A stretch of 64,000 nt of DNA from Candidatus Ozemobacteraceae bacterium (GTDB lineage Bacteria > Muiribacteriota > Ozemobacteria > Ozemobacterales > Ozemobacteraceae), in the NCBI GenBank assembly GCA_035373905.1, contig DAOSOK010000028.1:5322-69321 (forward strand), written 5' to 3'. Positions 52,507 through 61,209 of the stretch are shown piece after piece. The notes beneath the pieces were generated by a model. That model saw only the letters and a program-made list of their open reading frames with translations. It did no database searches and was not told the DNA's origin. The first letter of the stretch is position 1, and every line of letters starts with the position of its first letter. A program made the position numbers and the translations under genes.

Positions 52507-52870
52507 GTGTCATGTTTTTTTCGACAGCCCAACGACGATTACGAAGGAGGGGGGGCGAAATCATATCATGGATATAATATATTTATATGATTATATTCCT
52601 TACCTGCATCGGGGCGCGTTACGGGGCGGATCTCAGACCCGCCCCTCATAAGCCTCATCAACCACATACGTCACACCAGTCACAGAACGCATACAAGATT
52701 CCGGCCACATCATGACACCGCATTGCACCCCGGATTACATTCCGGATTCGCGCCTTCGTCCGGGGGGATTCATTCCCTTTCTCAGGGATTGTCCGATTCA
52801 TGCCGATAGACGGTGCTGAAGCCGGCGGCAGGAACCGGCAGGCCTGTTGTCAGGCGGAAAAGGGGTTGTC
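52507..52870. other. Intergenic region with a GC palindrome, no gene seen
   Basis: AT-rich DNA around 52570-52600 is followed by the palindrome copy GGGGCGGATCT-C-AGACCCGCCCC-like at 52623-52645. No coding frame is supported. Confidence 0.5.
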
Positions 52871-53935
52871 ATGGGAATCCGGGGCCGGGGGATGTCGAGG
52901 ATCGTCTTTTTTCTGGCGGCGCTTCTCGCCGCCATGACGTTTCATGGGTGCGGCGGTGGCGGCAGTTCGTCCCGACTCGCCTCGGTGCAGATATCCGGGC
53001 TTTCCGCCGACGGTTCCGCCGATGGCTCTGGTCTCGCGACGGAAGCCATCCCCCTGGCGGCGCCGGCCGTGGCAAGCGAACCCGACCCGCTGAGGCTGTA
53101 TGCGCCGGCGGCGATTCACGCGGCGCAGAACATCTACTCGTATTTCAAGCTCGAAGCGGTCGACGGCGTTCCGCCCTACACGTTCACAGCATCGGGGCTT
53201 CCTGAAGGCTTCGGTCTGGGGACATCGACCGGCTTCGTCGGCGGCACGCCCGTCGCGACAGGCGTGGCGACGATCACGTTCACCGTCACGGACGCGTCCG
53301 GGACCGCTTTCTCGGCGTTTTCCGTCATGACGATCGTCCCGGGACTGTCGATTTCCTGCCTTACGCAGATGCACTTCACCTTCGATCAGCAGGTTTCGAC
53401 CCTGTTCGCCGTTCCCCTCGCCGGCAGGGCCCCCTACGAGTTCACCGTGACGGGGCTTCCGCCCGGCCTCGACCTGCGGGTCGACCGCAACCGCCTCGCG
53501 TATCTCATGGGCGCTCCCGACCGACTCGGAAGTCACTCGGTCACGCTGTTCGTCAAGGATGCCGACGGCGCCGAGGCGCAGGCCGACGTCGTCATCTCGG
53601 TCAGCCGCGCCGGCTACTGGGTCGAAACGGGCGTCGCCTACCTGCGCGTCGGCGACACCTTCAACCAGCTGATCTGCCAGGCGCGGGGCGGCTCGCCCCT
53701 GACGGGCATCTACGGCACGAAGACCTACGAATACGCGGTCTCCGGCCTGCCGCCCGGCATCGCCCTCGTCACCTACGCCGAAGGGGCTGTCGACGGCAGC
53801 AACCAGTTTGGCGCGCTCGTCTCGGGCACGGCGACGACGGTCGGAAACTACGTGATCGACATCACGGCCGTCGACACGACGGGCGCTCCCGTGAAGGGAA
53901 TGGGGTTCATCCAGGTCGACCCCAAAAAAGAATGA
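52871..53935 (+). CDS. Lipoprotein with Ig-like (He_PIG) repeats
   Basis: From ATG 52871 (AAGGGG about 6 nt upstream) the protein has 354 residues. A signal peptide ends in a lipobox around FHGCGGGG. The mature part has three similar beta modules of about 95 residues: GVPPYTFTASGLPEGFGL, RAPYEFTVTGLPPGLDL and YEYAVSGLPPGIAL. This is the putative-Ig motif (x-PYTFTV-x-GLPPGL) known from cadherin-like and He_PIG domains. It is probably anchored in the outer membrane and may bind sugars or proteins. No neighbouring gene is on the same strand within 150 bases. Alternative starts at 52847 and 52892 are less likely. Confidence 0.82.
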   Translation: MGIRGRGMSRIVFFLAALLAAMTFHGCGGGGSSSRLASVQISGLSADGSADGSGLATEAIPLAAPAVASEPDPLRLYAPAAIHAAQNIYSYFKLEAVDGVPPYTFTASGLPEGFGLGTSTGFVGGTPVATGVATITFTVTDASGTAFSAFSVMTIVPGLSISCLTQMHFTFDQQVSTLFAVPLAGRAPYEFTVTGLPPGLDLRVDRNRLAYLMGAPDRLGSHSVTLFVKDADGAEAQADVVISVSRAGYWVETGVAYLRVGDTFNQLICQARGGSPLTGIYGTKTYEYAVSGLPPGIALVTYAEGAVDGSNQFGALVSGTATTVGNYVIDITAVDTTGAPVKGMGFIQVDPKKE

Positions 53936-53962
53936 CACGTTCTTGAATCCTGCGAGAATCTC

Positions 53963-53990
53963 TCGTGCCCCGACAGGTTCAGCACGAACG
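53963..53990. repeat. Degenerate half of the paired-hairpin element
   Basis: Only one hairpin (TCTCGTGC...GCACGAACG with a GACAGGTTCA loop) remains. Confidence 0.55.
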
Positions 53991-54039
53991 TGAACGCACA
54001 ATTTGGCTTTATGTGTACAACTTTTCTTCATCTTGCCCA

Positions 54040-54068
54040 TTGACACATTTCCTCTCACCCCATACCAT
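54040..54068 (+). promoter_or_regulatory. Promoter of the lipase-like gene
   Basis: TTGACA (54040-54045) and TACCAT (54063-54068) are 17 nt apart, and the start codon lies 35 nt downstream with an AAGGA site between. Confidence 0.7.
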
Positions 54069-54103
54069 TGAGGGAGATTTAGCGCAGGGCAAGGAATTTG
54101 AGT

Positions 54104-55534
54104 ATGAAGCAGAAACGTCCGAACATTCGGCATTCGTGTGCATGCCTTTTCTTCGGTGTTTTCGGCTTGTTTCTCTCATTTTTCCCCGCTTTTCCGGTCG
54201 TTGCCTCCAGCCAGTTCGACACCGAACCCCTCGAAGTTTTCACCGGGGCCATGGCCGCCCCCTGGGAACGCGTCGAACGCCTCATCGACCGCCACCCCGG
54301 CTTCAAACACGAGGCGTTTGCCCCCGAGGGCGTGCAGACCGATCCCCGGATCGTCCGATGGTTCGGCGGCGACAAGACGCCCCACTCGAACCGGTTCCTC
54401 CTGCACTGCTTCCGCGACTATTCGAAAAGAACCTTCCCCACCCCGGTCCTCTTGGTTCACGGCTCCGTCGACAACGCCAACCGCGGCTGGATTCACCCCT
54501 ACGACATGTCCGGCAGCCTTCAGACGCTCCCGCCCGACAAGGTCGGGTTCGCCTGCCGTCTCGCCGATCTCGGGTATTCCGTCTTCGCCATCACATTCGC
54601 CCACGGACAGGGCGACAACATCATGCAGGCCGAGCAGATCGCAAACGCCATCCGCCGCATCCGCATCCTCCTCGGCCGCGAGAAAGATCCCGATTTCAAG
54701 GTCGACATCATCGCCCACTCGAAAGGAAACGTGGCCGCCCGCCTCTACTGCTCCGACGCGAGAGCCATCTTCCCCAATCTCACGTTCCTGACCCCGTTCC
54801 GGAAAGACGTTCGCAAATACATCGCCATCGCCTCGCCGATGCGCGGCATCGACACCCCATATCGGTATTACGGGTACAACCTGCACATCGCGCTGAACCC
54901 GGGAAACGCCCCGCTGGGCGCTTCGAAAATGCTCATCAACGGCACATGGAAAAACGTCCATGACCGGACCGTCTTCAGCGACTCGAAGAACTACTGGCCC
55001 GGCCAGTCACAGCTGCTGTTCAACCTCGTCCGCGACGGAAATATACCGCTCGGCATTGAAAGCGCGACCGCCGACGCCGGGGCGAGCGCCCTCGCCCTGT
55101 ATCACGGCGGCGCCTCTCTCGCCCTCGAGTCGCGCGGCATCGACAAGGCCATCGAGGCCGGCGACCGGCTGATCTACCGTCTCGAGGAAAAGGGCATCGA
55201 TCCGTCGGTACGCCTCTGCGTCCTCGCCGGGAACAACCCCTACCTTTCGCTCAAACTGCCGGTGCTGGGCTACACGCCAACCCCCTACGAGACGTTTTCC
55301 GCCCCGTACGACGGCCTTCTCTTCGTCGAATCCGCCGTCTGGACGAAAGGCATCCTGAAGCGCGGCGCCAGGCTACTCGCGAAGTCCGTCATCTACAAGA
55401 ACCATCTCGACCTCGCCCGCGACCCCGAGGCGTTCAAGCTCATCGACACGTGGCTGATGGCCCCGACGGGCACGGAAAAACGTTCTCTCCGTAAACAGGT
55501 GGAAGCTCTGTTCCCGTCGCAGGACGAAGAGTAA
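54104..55534 (+). CDS. Exported alpha/beta hydrolase, triacylglycerol-lipase-like
   Basis: From ATG 54104 (AAGGA 8 nt upstream; a TTG codon 6 nt earlier is too close to that site) the protein has 476 residues with a signal peptide to about residue 34 (PVVAS). The fold markers are the oxyanion-hole strand PVLLVHGSVDN (about 114-124) and the nucleophile elbow IIAHSKGNV with Ser206. The A-H-S-K-G elbow is typical of lipases and cutinase-like esterases. A later FSAPYDGLLFVES and a conserved DG-H pair near LNPGN may supply the acid and His. The middle of the protein is rich in aromatic residues. The product is likely secreted to the periplasm or outside. The substrate is not known. Confidence 0.83.
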   Translation: MKQKRPNIRHSCACLFFGVFGLFLSFFPAFPVVASSQFDTEPLEVFTGAMAAPWERVERLIDRHPGFKHEAFAPEGVQTDPRIVRWFGGDKTPHSNRFLLHCFRDYSKRTFPTPVLLVHGSVDNANRGWIHPYDMSGSLQTLPPDKVGFACRLADLGYSVFAITFAHGQGDNIMQAEQIANAIRRIRILLGREKDPDFKVDIIAHSKGNVAARLYCSDARAIFPNLTFLTPFRKDVRKYIAIASPMRGIDTPYRYYGYNLHIALNPGNAPLGASKMLINGTWKNVHDRTVFSDSKNYWPGQSQLLFNLVRDGNIPLGIESATADAGASALALYHGGASLALESRGIDKAIEAGDRLIYRLEEKGIDPSVRLCVLAGNNPYLSLKLPVLGYTPTPYETFSAPYDGLLFVESAVWTKGILKRGARLLAKSVIYKNHLDLARDPEAFKLIDTWLMAPTGTEKRSLRKQVEALFPSQDEE

Positions 55535-55590
55535 CCCTCTCCCCGCCTGACCCGCTGCTCTTCCACGCCTCCGCCACGGCCCCTTCACGC

Positions 55591-55656
55591 TCCGTTCGTA
55601 AAGGCCCCGTCGGAGCACGAATTGTCTCTCGCCCCTCGATCACGCAGGGCGAACGG
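55591..55656. repeat. Degenerate paired-hairpin element
   Basis: Remnants of both arms are recognisable: TTCGT...AGCACGAA, and CGCCCCTCG...CAGGGCG with CGAACGG at the end. The loops no longer match. Confidence 0.45.
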
Positions 55657-55754
55657 CATGTTCGACGATTCAGACTCCACGGTATCAATCCGAGGGCTTT
55701 TCGCATGCGCAGTTCGCAATGGGGTCACACCGCGCTTCGCGCTTTCGACGCCAT

Positions 55755-56990
55755 TCAGAAGGCAGAAAGATCCCGTTCGGCCCCGGACGCTTCGCCGTGC
55801 AGCCGGCGGAACTTCAGGAAAGTTTCCAGAGAGGCTTTCGCCTGATCGACGGCCGGTGAAGCCGCACCGCCAAAGATGTCGGCAAGGTCATCAAACCGCC
55901 CCTGCGCAACGAACTGCTTCATCGAATTGAGCACCAGGGCGTTCACCGCTTCGTGTCTGCTCGCTGCGACGCTGATTCCATACGGCATCTCGGCTTTGTC
56001 GAGCATGGCGAGGATATTCCGCAGTCCCATTCCATTCTGGGTGCTCGAGAATGTCACGACACTGCCGTCGGTTCTGGAATCGACGGTTCCGTCGTGGTCG
56101 GTTCTCAGGATCTTCACGTCGCGGCTGGCATACCGTTCGAGAACCTCCGGAGACGGGTGATTGTAGGAGTTGCTGATTCCCACCGAGAACACGGCATAAT
56201 CCGGCCTGGCGGCATTCAGAAAGGCGTTGGTGGAAGAGGTTTTGCTGCCGTGATGCCCGACCTTGAGGACCGTCAAGGGGAAACAGGCGGGGTGTTCCGC
56301 GATCATTTCGCGCTCAACGAGGGCCGTGGCATCGCCCGTGAACAGATACCCGATTTTCCCGGTGGTGACCTTGAACACCAGCGACGTATCGTTCGCCGTC
56401 AGGGCCGGCTGGCCGGGAGCGGGCGCCGGATGGGGGTGATCCGCGTGCAGGAGGTCGACATGCACCTGCGATCCCCAGTTGAACGAATCCGACATCCGGG
56501 CCTTCTTCAGAGGAATGTTTTTTTCGCGGATGGCTCTGAACAGGCGCTTGTACAAAACATCGTCGCCTTTCGTCGCTTCGGGGTCGCCCGGGGAAACGAC
56601 GGTAGACTCCGTCGAGTAGATGAATTCCCCGATCGGAAGCGCTTCGACGAGCGTGAGAAACCCTCCGAAATGGTCGCGATGCGCATGAGTGATGACGGCG
56701 GTATCGATTTTCTCGATTCCTGCTGCTTCCAGGAAGGGAAGAATGATGTCTTCGGCTGCATGATCGACATCGTTCCCGGCATCGATGAGAATGGTTTTCT
56801 CCCGGGTCCTGATCAGGATGGCATCGCCCTGCCCGACGTCCAGAAACGTCACGCGCAGTTGCGCATTGCCCGTGTGAAGGCCTGAAGCCAGGGAGGCGGA
56901 TGAAGCCGAAAAAAGGGAAGAGGCTTGAAACAGGAAGACAAACGAAACGAGGATCAGCAGCGTGAAAAAGCGCGACGACCTGTGTTGCAT
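55755..56990 (-). CDS. Exported ComEC/Rec2-like metallo-beta-lactamase-fold protein
   Basis: The 411-residue protein has a signal peptide (hydrophobic to about residue 29) and a metallo-beta-lactamase domain resembling the C-terminal part of ComEC. The motifs are LRVTFLDVGQGDAILIR, ITHAHRDHFGG (His102, His104, Asp106, His107), TGDA and VLKVGHHGSKTSS. The membrane channel of ComEC is absent, so it is a stand-alone hydrolase. A C-terminal region of about 90 residues (SAGA-x-rich, ASRHEAVNALVLNSMKQF) is helical and unassigned. It could be a periplasmic nuclease or phosphodiesterase. GGAG lies 9 nt before the ATG. The gene stands alone between repeat-rich gaps. Confidence 0.85.
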   Translation of the reverse strand: MQHRSSRFFTLLILVSFVFLFQASSLFSASSASLASGLHTGNAQLRVTFLDVGQGDAILIRTREKTILIDAGNDVDHAAEDIILPFLEAAGIEKIDTAVITHAHRDHFGGFLTLVEALPIGEFIYSTESTVVSPGDPEATKGDDVLYKRLFRAIREKNIPLKKARMSDSFNWGSQVHVDLLHADHPHPAPAPGQPALTANDTSLVFKVTTGKIGYLFTGDATALVEREMIAEHPACFPLTVLKVGHHGSKTSSTNAFLNAARPDYAVFSVGISNSYNHPSPEVLERYASRDVKILRTDHDGTVDSRTDGSVVTFSSTQNGMGLRNILAMLDKAEMPYGISVAASRHEAVNALVLNSMKQFVAQGRFDDLADIFGGAASPAVDQAKASLETFLKFRRLHGEASGAERDLSAF

Positions 56991-57370
56991 CCCGTGCTAC
57001 TCCATACTCGATTTTTCCAGAACTCCGGCGCCCTGGGAACGGCCCTCATACGAGGAGCCAATACTCGATACAAATCACAGCCGGAAAAAACAGGGCGGAC
57101 TGTCAGCATAGCACGATTCGCCGACCGAGTCAAAATCAGGGCTTCCGCTTTTTCTTCTTCATCCGCGTTTCATCTGGCCACTATCTGCAAATGCGTTCTT
57201 GATGTTCCTGTTCAGCCTTCGGTTTCAGAGCGTGTCCGGAAAAATAGCCGTGAAGAGGCGATGACGCCGACGGGAAGAACCAGCGACATCAGGAAGAACG
57301 AGAGCAGGGCGGGCGGAATTCCGATCTCGAGCCCGGGAACGGCGGCCGCCAGAAATTCTGAATCGCGCAT
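56991..57370. other. Intergenic stretch, no supported gene
   Basis: About 380 bases lie between the MBL gene and the tRNA-Leu terminator. A 62-codon frame on the minus strand (57182-57370) is noted under rejected items. No other signal was found. Confidence 0.5.
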
Positions 57371-57399
57371 AAAGAAAAACGGCACCCAAGTTGGGTGCC
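57371..57399 (-). terminator. Terminator of the tRNA-Leu gene
   Basis: A perfect 7-bp stem (GGCACCC/GGGTGCC) with a 5-nt loop is followed on the minus strand by GTTTTTCTTT, 17 nt after the end of the tRNA. Confidence 0.88.
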
Positions 57400-57415
57400 G
57401 TCAGGGGTAAAACAG

Positions 57416-57497
57416 TGCCGGGAGCGGGACTTGAACCCGCACGGCGTGAGCCATACGCCCCTCAAACGTATGTGTCTACCAGTTCCACCATCCCGGC
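57416..57497 (-). tRNA. tRNA-Leu (anticodon GAG)
   Basis: On the minus strand the gene folds with acceptor GCCGGGA/TCCCGGC, discriminator A, a D-loop GGTAGAC region and anticodon stem TACGT/GCGTA enclosing the 7-nt loop TTGAGGG, so the anticodon is GAG. A long variable arm (class II) precedes the T-stem GCGGG/CCCGC and the TTCAAGT loop. The length is 82 nt. CCA is not encoded. It has its own promoter and terminator. Confidence 0.96.
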
Positions 57498-57511
57498 GGG
57501 AACGTGCGGAT

Positions 57512-57540
57512 ATTCTACCGCAACACGCCTTCAAAGTCAA
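57512..57540 (-). promoter_or_regulatory. Promoter of the tRNA-Leu gene
   Basis: On the minus strand TTGACT and TAGAAT are 17 nt apart; the -10 ends 14 nt before the tRNA. Confidence 0.8.
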
Positions 57541-57649
57541 CAGGTGTACGCGCGGTCTGAAAAATTCAGGGGCGAGGCCGAAAAACGCCGGAAACAACAA
57601 CGGCCCGATCAGGGTCGATCGGGCCGCCGGTTTTTCAGCAACTTCGGGT

Positions 57650-58201
57650 TCAGTCCGGCACGTTGTGGGCGGTCGAGAGGTAGCGGCGGTATTCGGCGGG
57701 GCTGAGGACGATGTCGGGGTATTCGTTGCTGGTCCAGTAGCGCTTGCCCTCAGGGGTTTCGTGCCACTCGCCGTCGCGCATGTCGACTTCGCGCCCGTAG
57801 ATGATCGCGATCTTCTTGCCGCGGGCGACGGAGGCATCGTCCCCGTGGGCGGCCAGGAACAGCTGCAGAACGCCATTCAGGCTCGCGCGCCCTTCCTGGC
57901 TGATCTCGAACTGGAGCCGGCCGATCAGGCGGGCCCGCATGCCGGACTCGAGCTCGGCGGCGCGGGCGGCGACCAGGTTCAGCTCGGTCTCGTCGGCCAG
58001 CAGCTTGTTCGTAAGGTCGGCTTCGCGCACGCGCACGTTGATCTCACTGCGAATGCCGGATTCGAAATCGGTGATGAGTTCGCGCTCGTAGACGCGGCCC
58101 AGCCCGATGAACTCGTCGGCGAGACTGCCGGCAAACGCGGCAGACGCCAGGGGCAACAACACCACGACCAGGAGGACGATTCGATTCAGCAGCTTTGTCA
58201 T
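57650..58201 (-). CDS. Small exported protein of unknown function
   Basis: From ATG 58201 (GGAGGG 6 nt upstream; ATG 58207 abuts that site) the product has 183 residues. A signal peptide (about 24 residues, ending SAAFA) is followed by a helical mature protein with heptad-like segments (LVAARAAELESGMRARLIGR) and the sequences IIYGREVDMRDGEWHE and NEYPDIVLSPAEYRRYL. I do not recognise the family. It is transcribed alone, facing away from the radical SAM gene. Confidence 0.62.
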   Translation of the reverse strand: MTKLLNRIVLLVVVLLPLASAAFAGSLADEFIGLGRVYERELITDFESGIRSEINVRVREADLTNKLLADETELNLVAARAAELESGMRARLIGRLQFEISQEGRASLNGVLQLFLAAHGDDASVARGKKIAIIYGREVDMRDGEWHETPEGKRYWTSNEYPDIVLSPAEYRRYLSTAHNVPD

Positions 58202-58311
58202 GGGCATCCCTCCGTTTTCTTTCGCCTTTTATGTCGCAAATTGCGTACCCGTGCCCTCAGCCCTCCAAAGAGGCTTCAGACGCGCACATCCTTCCGTTCC
58301 GGCGCCTCGAG

Positions 58312-58320
58312 TGCTAGAAT
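58312..58320 (+). promoter_or_regulatory. Extended -10 before the B12/radical SAM gene
   Basis: TG-C-TAGAAT ends 8 nt before ATG 58329. The intervening GTCGGCGC has no Shine-Dalgarno. A leaderless transcript is therefore likely; the -35 region is poor. Confidence 0.5.
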
Positions 58321-58328
58321 GTCGGCGC

Positions 58329-59549
58329 ATGACTGCCGAATACTCATCACACACCCTCATCCTTCGCACGCACAACTACAACCGCGTCAGCTTCGGCGCG
58401 CTTCTGGGCGCCTGCCCGGAAACGACTCTCGCAAAAATCCGACCAGTTCTTTGGGAAAGCGATGCCCCGCCGCCCCCGGAGCTCCTCGCCGGCCGCGTCC
58501 TGCTGCTCTACTCGTTCATGATGCCACACAAGGACGCCGTCAGCGCCGAACTGCGAAACGTCCGGTCGCTCGTCGGGGAAAACGGCCGCGCCGTCGACAT
58601 CTGGGCCGGGGGTGCCGAGGCGACTCTCAATACTCCGGCCGTCGAAGAGATGGGCTTCGACCTCATCCTGGCTGGCGAAGGCGAAGAACTCTTCCCCCAA
58701 CTCCTGGTCCAATGGCTCGACGGGAAACAGCCGACCGGACTTCACTCCACGCCGCCCGGCCGGGTCGATCTCGACCGGTATCCGGGGTTCCACCCCATCG
58801 CGGGCTATCTTCCTCCGATCGAGTTGAGTCGCGGCTGCATCTACGGGTGCGCGTTCTGCGCCGTGCCCGCGCTTCACAAGGGGACGCTCCGCCACCGGAG
58901 CGTCGCGCGCGTTCTCGAGATCGCCTCGGCGTATCTCCGGCATGCGACGGCCCGCAAGCGCATCAAGTTCCTGGCCTCGAACGCGTTCGCCTACGGCTCG
59001 ACCGACGGGCGCACGGCGAACCTCGAGGCCCTGCACGCGCTTCTGAGCGGGCTCAAGCGCATCGGGGTTCCCGAGATCAGCCTCGGCTCGTTCCCGTCGG
59101 AAGTGCGGCCCGACTTCGTCACGCGCGAGGTGCTCGAACTGGTCCGCCCCTTCCTTTCGAACAACACCATCGTCATGGGCATCCAGTCGCCGTTTGACAG
59201 CCGGCTTCGAAGCATCGGAAGAGGTCACACGATCGAGCAGGCGGTCCGGGCCATCGAACTGCTCCGCGAGTTCCGGTTCCGCGCCCACGTCGATTTCATC
59301 ATCGGAATGCCGGGTGAAACGCCCGAGCAGCAGGACGAGCTCTTGACGTTCATGGAGCGGTTGGTCCATGATTACGGGGTCCGCATTCACATGCACACCT
59401 TCATGCCGCTCGCCGGCGCCCGCTGGGCCGACAAAGTCGCCGAACCGATCGCGCCTTCCGCGCGCGACAGGCTGCGCGCTCTCGCCCGGGCAGGCGTTCT
59501 CGACGGGTGGTGGGAAAACCAGATCGCCTACAGCCGGAGACGCGAATGA
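58329..59549 (+). CDS. B12-binding-like radical SAM protein
   Basis: The 406-residue protein has an N-terminal Rossmann-type B12-binding-like domain (about 1-145; the DxHxxG cobalamin His motif is absent). The radical SAM domain has the cluster motif CIYGCAFC (C-x3-C-x2-C) at about residues 176-183, GIQSPFDSRLRSIGRGHT and a SAM site FIIGMPGETPEQQDEL. It resembles a B12/radical SAM family best known from archaea. The reaction is unknown; methylation or methylthiolation is possible. The frame upstream of 58329 is not part of the protein. It overlaps the next gene by 4 nt (ATGA), so the permease gene is cotranscribed. Confidence 0.82.
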   Translation: MTAEYSSHTLILRTHNYNRVSFGALLGACPETTLAKIRPVLWESDAPPPPELLAGRVLLLYSFMMPHKDAVSAELRNVRSLVGENGRAVDIWAGGAEATLNTPAVEEMGFDLILAGEGEELFPQLLVQWLDGKQPTGLHSTPPGRVDLDRYPGFHPIAGYLPPIELSRGCIYGCAFCAVPALHKGTLRHRSVARVLEIASAYLRHATARKRIKFLASNAFAYGSTDGRTANLEALHALLSGLKRIGVPEISLGSFPSEVRPDFVTREVLELVRPFLSNNTIVMGIQSPFDSRLRSIGRGHTIEQAVRAIELLREFRFRAHVDFIIGMPGETPEQQDELLTFMERLVHDYGVRIHMHTFMPLAGARWADKVAEPIAPSARDRLRALARAGVLDGWWENQIAYSRRRE

Positions 59550-60703
59550 CCACGGAAGCCCTGCCTGTTCCAGAGCCGAATCAAGCCCCGCCCCCCCGCA
59601 TCCCGGATGACCAGAAAACGTGGTTTGCGCGGTATTGGAGGCAGATCCGGACCGTTCTCACCTGGACCGGGTTCGCCGCGATCATTTATTACCTGTCGAA
59701 TTTCCTCTCGCTGATCTTCCTGACGTTCATCCTGGCATACACGCTGAATTCCCTGGTCAACTATCTGCATGCGCGCATCCAGTGGCCGCGCTGGGCCGTC
59801 GTTCTCGAGGTGTATCTCATTCTCGCGATCATCATGACGACGATGGGCATGATCGTCATTCCGAAGGTTTACCAGGAAGGCAAGATCATGTACAAGGAAA
59901 TTCCCGAGACGAAGGACAAGGTCATCCAGCAGATCAAGGGGCTGATGCAGGATGAGGATCTCGCCGGGTTCATCCAGGGCGCCGGAGTCGAAGAGGGCTT
60001 CAAGGAATGGTTCGGGAAGATGCTCCAGCGGTTCACCCTGTTCATCCAGGACATATTCCGGATTTCGTTCCATTTTATACTTGCCGTTATATTCAGCTTT
60101 CTCATCCTCTGGGACTTCGAGCGCTTCTCTCGGGAAGTGCGAGGCCTCGAGAGCACCCGTCTCCGCACGGTGTATCGCATTCTCGCCCCCCGCCTTCAGG
60201 AGTTCGGCGATATCGTGGGGCGGGCGTTCGAGGCCCAGATCATCATCGCCTGGGTGAACACGTTTCTCACCCTTATCGGTCTGACGTTTCTCGGCATCCC
60301 GAGCAAGCTGTTCCTGAGCGTCTTCGTTTTCGTCTGCAGCTTTATCCCCGTCCTGGGCGTGTTCATCTCGAGCGCCCCGATTTGCCTGCTTGCCTACAAG
60401 GCCGACGGCTTCATCCTCGTCTTCTACAGCGCCATCCTGATCACGATCATTCATTTTATAGAGGCCTATATCCTGAATCCCCGGATCGTCGGCGGCCATC
60501 TGTCACTCCACCCCTTCGTGGCCGTAAGCATCCTGGTGTTCTCCGAGTATTTCTTCGGAATATGGGGTCTCCTGCTCGGCGTTCCGTGCGCGGTGTTCCT
60601 GTACCACGCGCTTCTTACGAGACCGACCCAGAAACGCCCGGCGCAGAACGGATCCGTTGCCACCCCCAAGAACCCGCTTTCCCCTGAAACGGCTGCCACG
60701 TGA
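59546..60703 (+). CDS. AI-2E family (PerM-like) membrane protein
   Basis: The 385-residue protein has about eight membrane helices. A long amphipathic region (about residues 105-165; KDKVIQQIKGLMQDED) and the conserved C-terminal segment FIEAYILNPRIVGGHLSLHP are characteristic of AI-2E/PerM/YtvI transporters. The motif PFVAVSILVFSEYFFGIWGLLLGVP matches the last helices. Family members are proposed exporters of AI-2 or small molecules, or sodium antiporters. The N-terminal 25 residues and C-terminal 30 residues are Pro-rich. Its start overlaps the stop of the B12/radical SAM gene, suggesting a shared function such as transport of that enzyme's product. Confidence 0.87.
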   Translation: MTTEALPVPEPNQAPPPRIPDDQKTWFARYWRQIRTVLTWTGFAAIIYYLSNFLSLIFLTFILAYTLNSLVNYLHARIQWPRWAVVLEVYLILAIIMTTMGMIVIPKVYQEGKIMYKEIPETKDKVIQQIKGLMQDEDLAGFIQGAGVEEGFKEWFGKMLQRFTLFIQDIFRISFHFILAVIFSFLILWDFERFSREVRGLESTRLRTVYRILAPRLQEFGDIVGRAFEAQIIIAWVNTFLTLIGLTFLGIPSKLFLSVFVFVCSFIPVLGVFISSAPICLLAYKADGFILVFYSAILITIIHFIEAYILNPRIVGGHLSLHPFVAVSILVFSEYFFGIWGLLLGVPCAVFLYHALLTRPTQKRPAQNGSVATPKNPLSPETAAT

Positions 60704-60752
60704 CCGCCGCACGCCCTTCCGGCCCGACGCGTCGTTTTTTTCAAAAAGTCTC

Positions 60753-60781
60753 TTGACTTGGCAATCGATGCGTGTTACCAT
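60753..60781 (+). promoter_or_regulatory. Promoter of the tRNA-Gln/tRNA-Glu unit
   Basis: TTGACT and TACCAT are 17 nt apart; the -10 ends 13 nt before the first tRNA. Confidence 0.8.
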
Positions 60782-60794
60782 CAGAAACGTCCAT

Positions 60795-60865
<71 letters not shown>

Positions 60866-60882
60866 CCGCTGTAACGTTTTTT

Positions 60883-60956
60883 GGCCCCATGGTGTAACCG
60901 GCTAACACGCAGCCCTCTCAAGGCTGAGAGCGGGGGTTCGAGTCCCCCTGGGGCTA
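60883..60956 (+). tRNA. tRNA-Glu (anticodon CTC)
   Basis: The acceptor GGCCCCA pairs with TGGGGCT (first pair G-U), discriminator A. The anticodon stem CAGCC/GGCTG encloses CTCTCAA, so the anticodon is CTC. The T-arm is GGGGGTTCGAGTCCCCC. It lies 17 nt after tRNA-Gln in one unit. CCA is not encoded. Confidence 0.94.
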
Positions 60957-60968
60957 TTCGCTCTCATG

Positions 60969-61000
60969 AAGAACCGCTGAAAAGCGGTTCTTTTCATTTT
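60969..61000 (+). terminator. Terminator of the tRNA unit
   Basis: A perfect 10-bp stem (AAGAACCGCT/AGCGGTTCTT) with loop GAAA is followed by TTCATTTT. Confidence 0.9.
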
Positions 61001-61209
61001 CCCCGAATTCGACGCCTCCCTGCCGAAAAGCCGGCGGCCGGGGTACGAAATTCCGGCGCCCGGGAAACGGGAGAATCGCCGGCGGCTGCGGGGAAACCAT
61101 TCCGGCAGGGCCTTTTTCACGGATTCATCCCGGTAGAAGCACATGGCATGAATCCTGCTTTTTTACACGCCCAACCATCACCGACGAATTTCAGACAGGA
61201 GAAAAATTC

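Noticed and set aside
57182..57370. A 62-codon minus-strand frame with a hydrophobic, membrane-helix-like core
   Set aside because: It begins directly after the tRNA-Leu terminator T-tract, has no ribosome-binding site and no promoter of its own.
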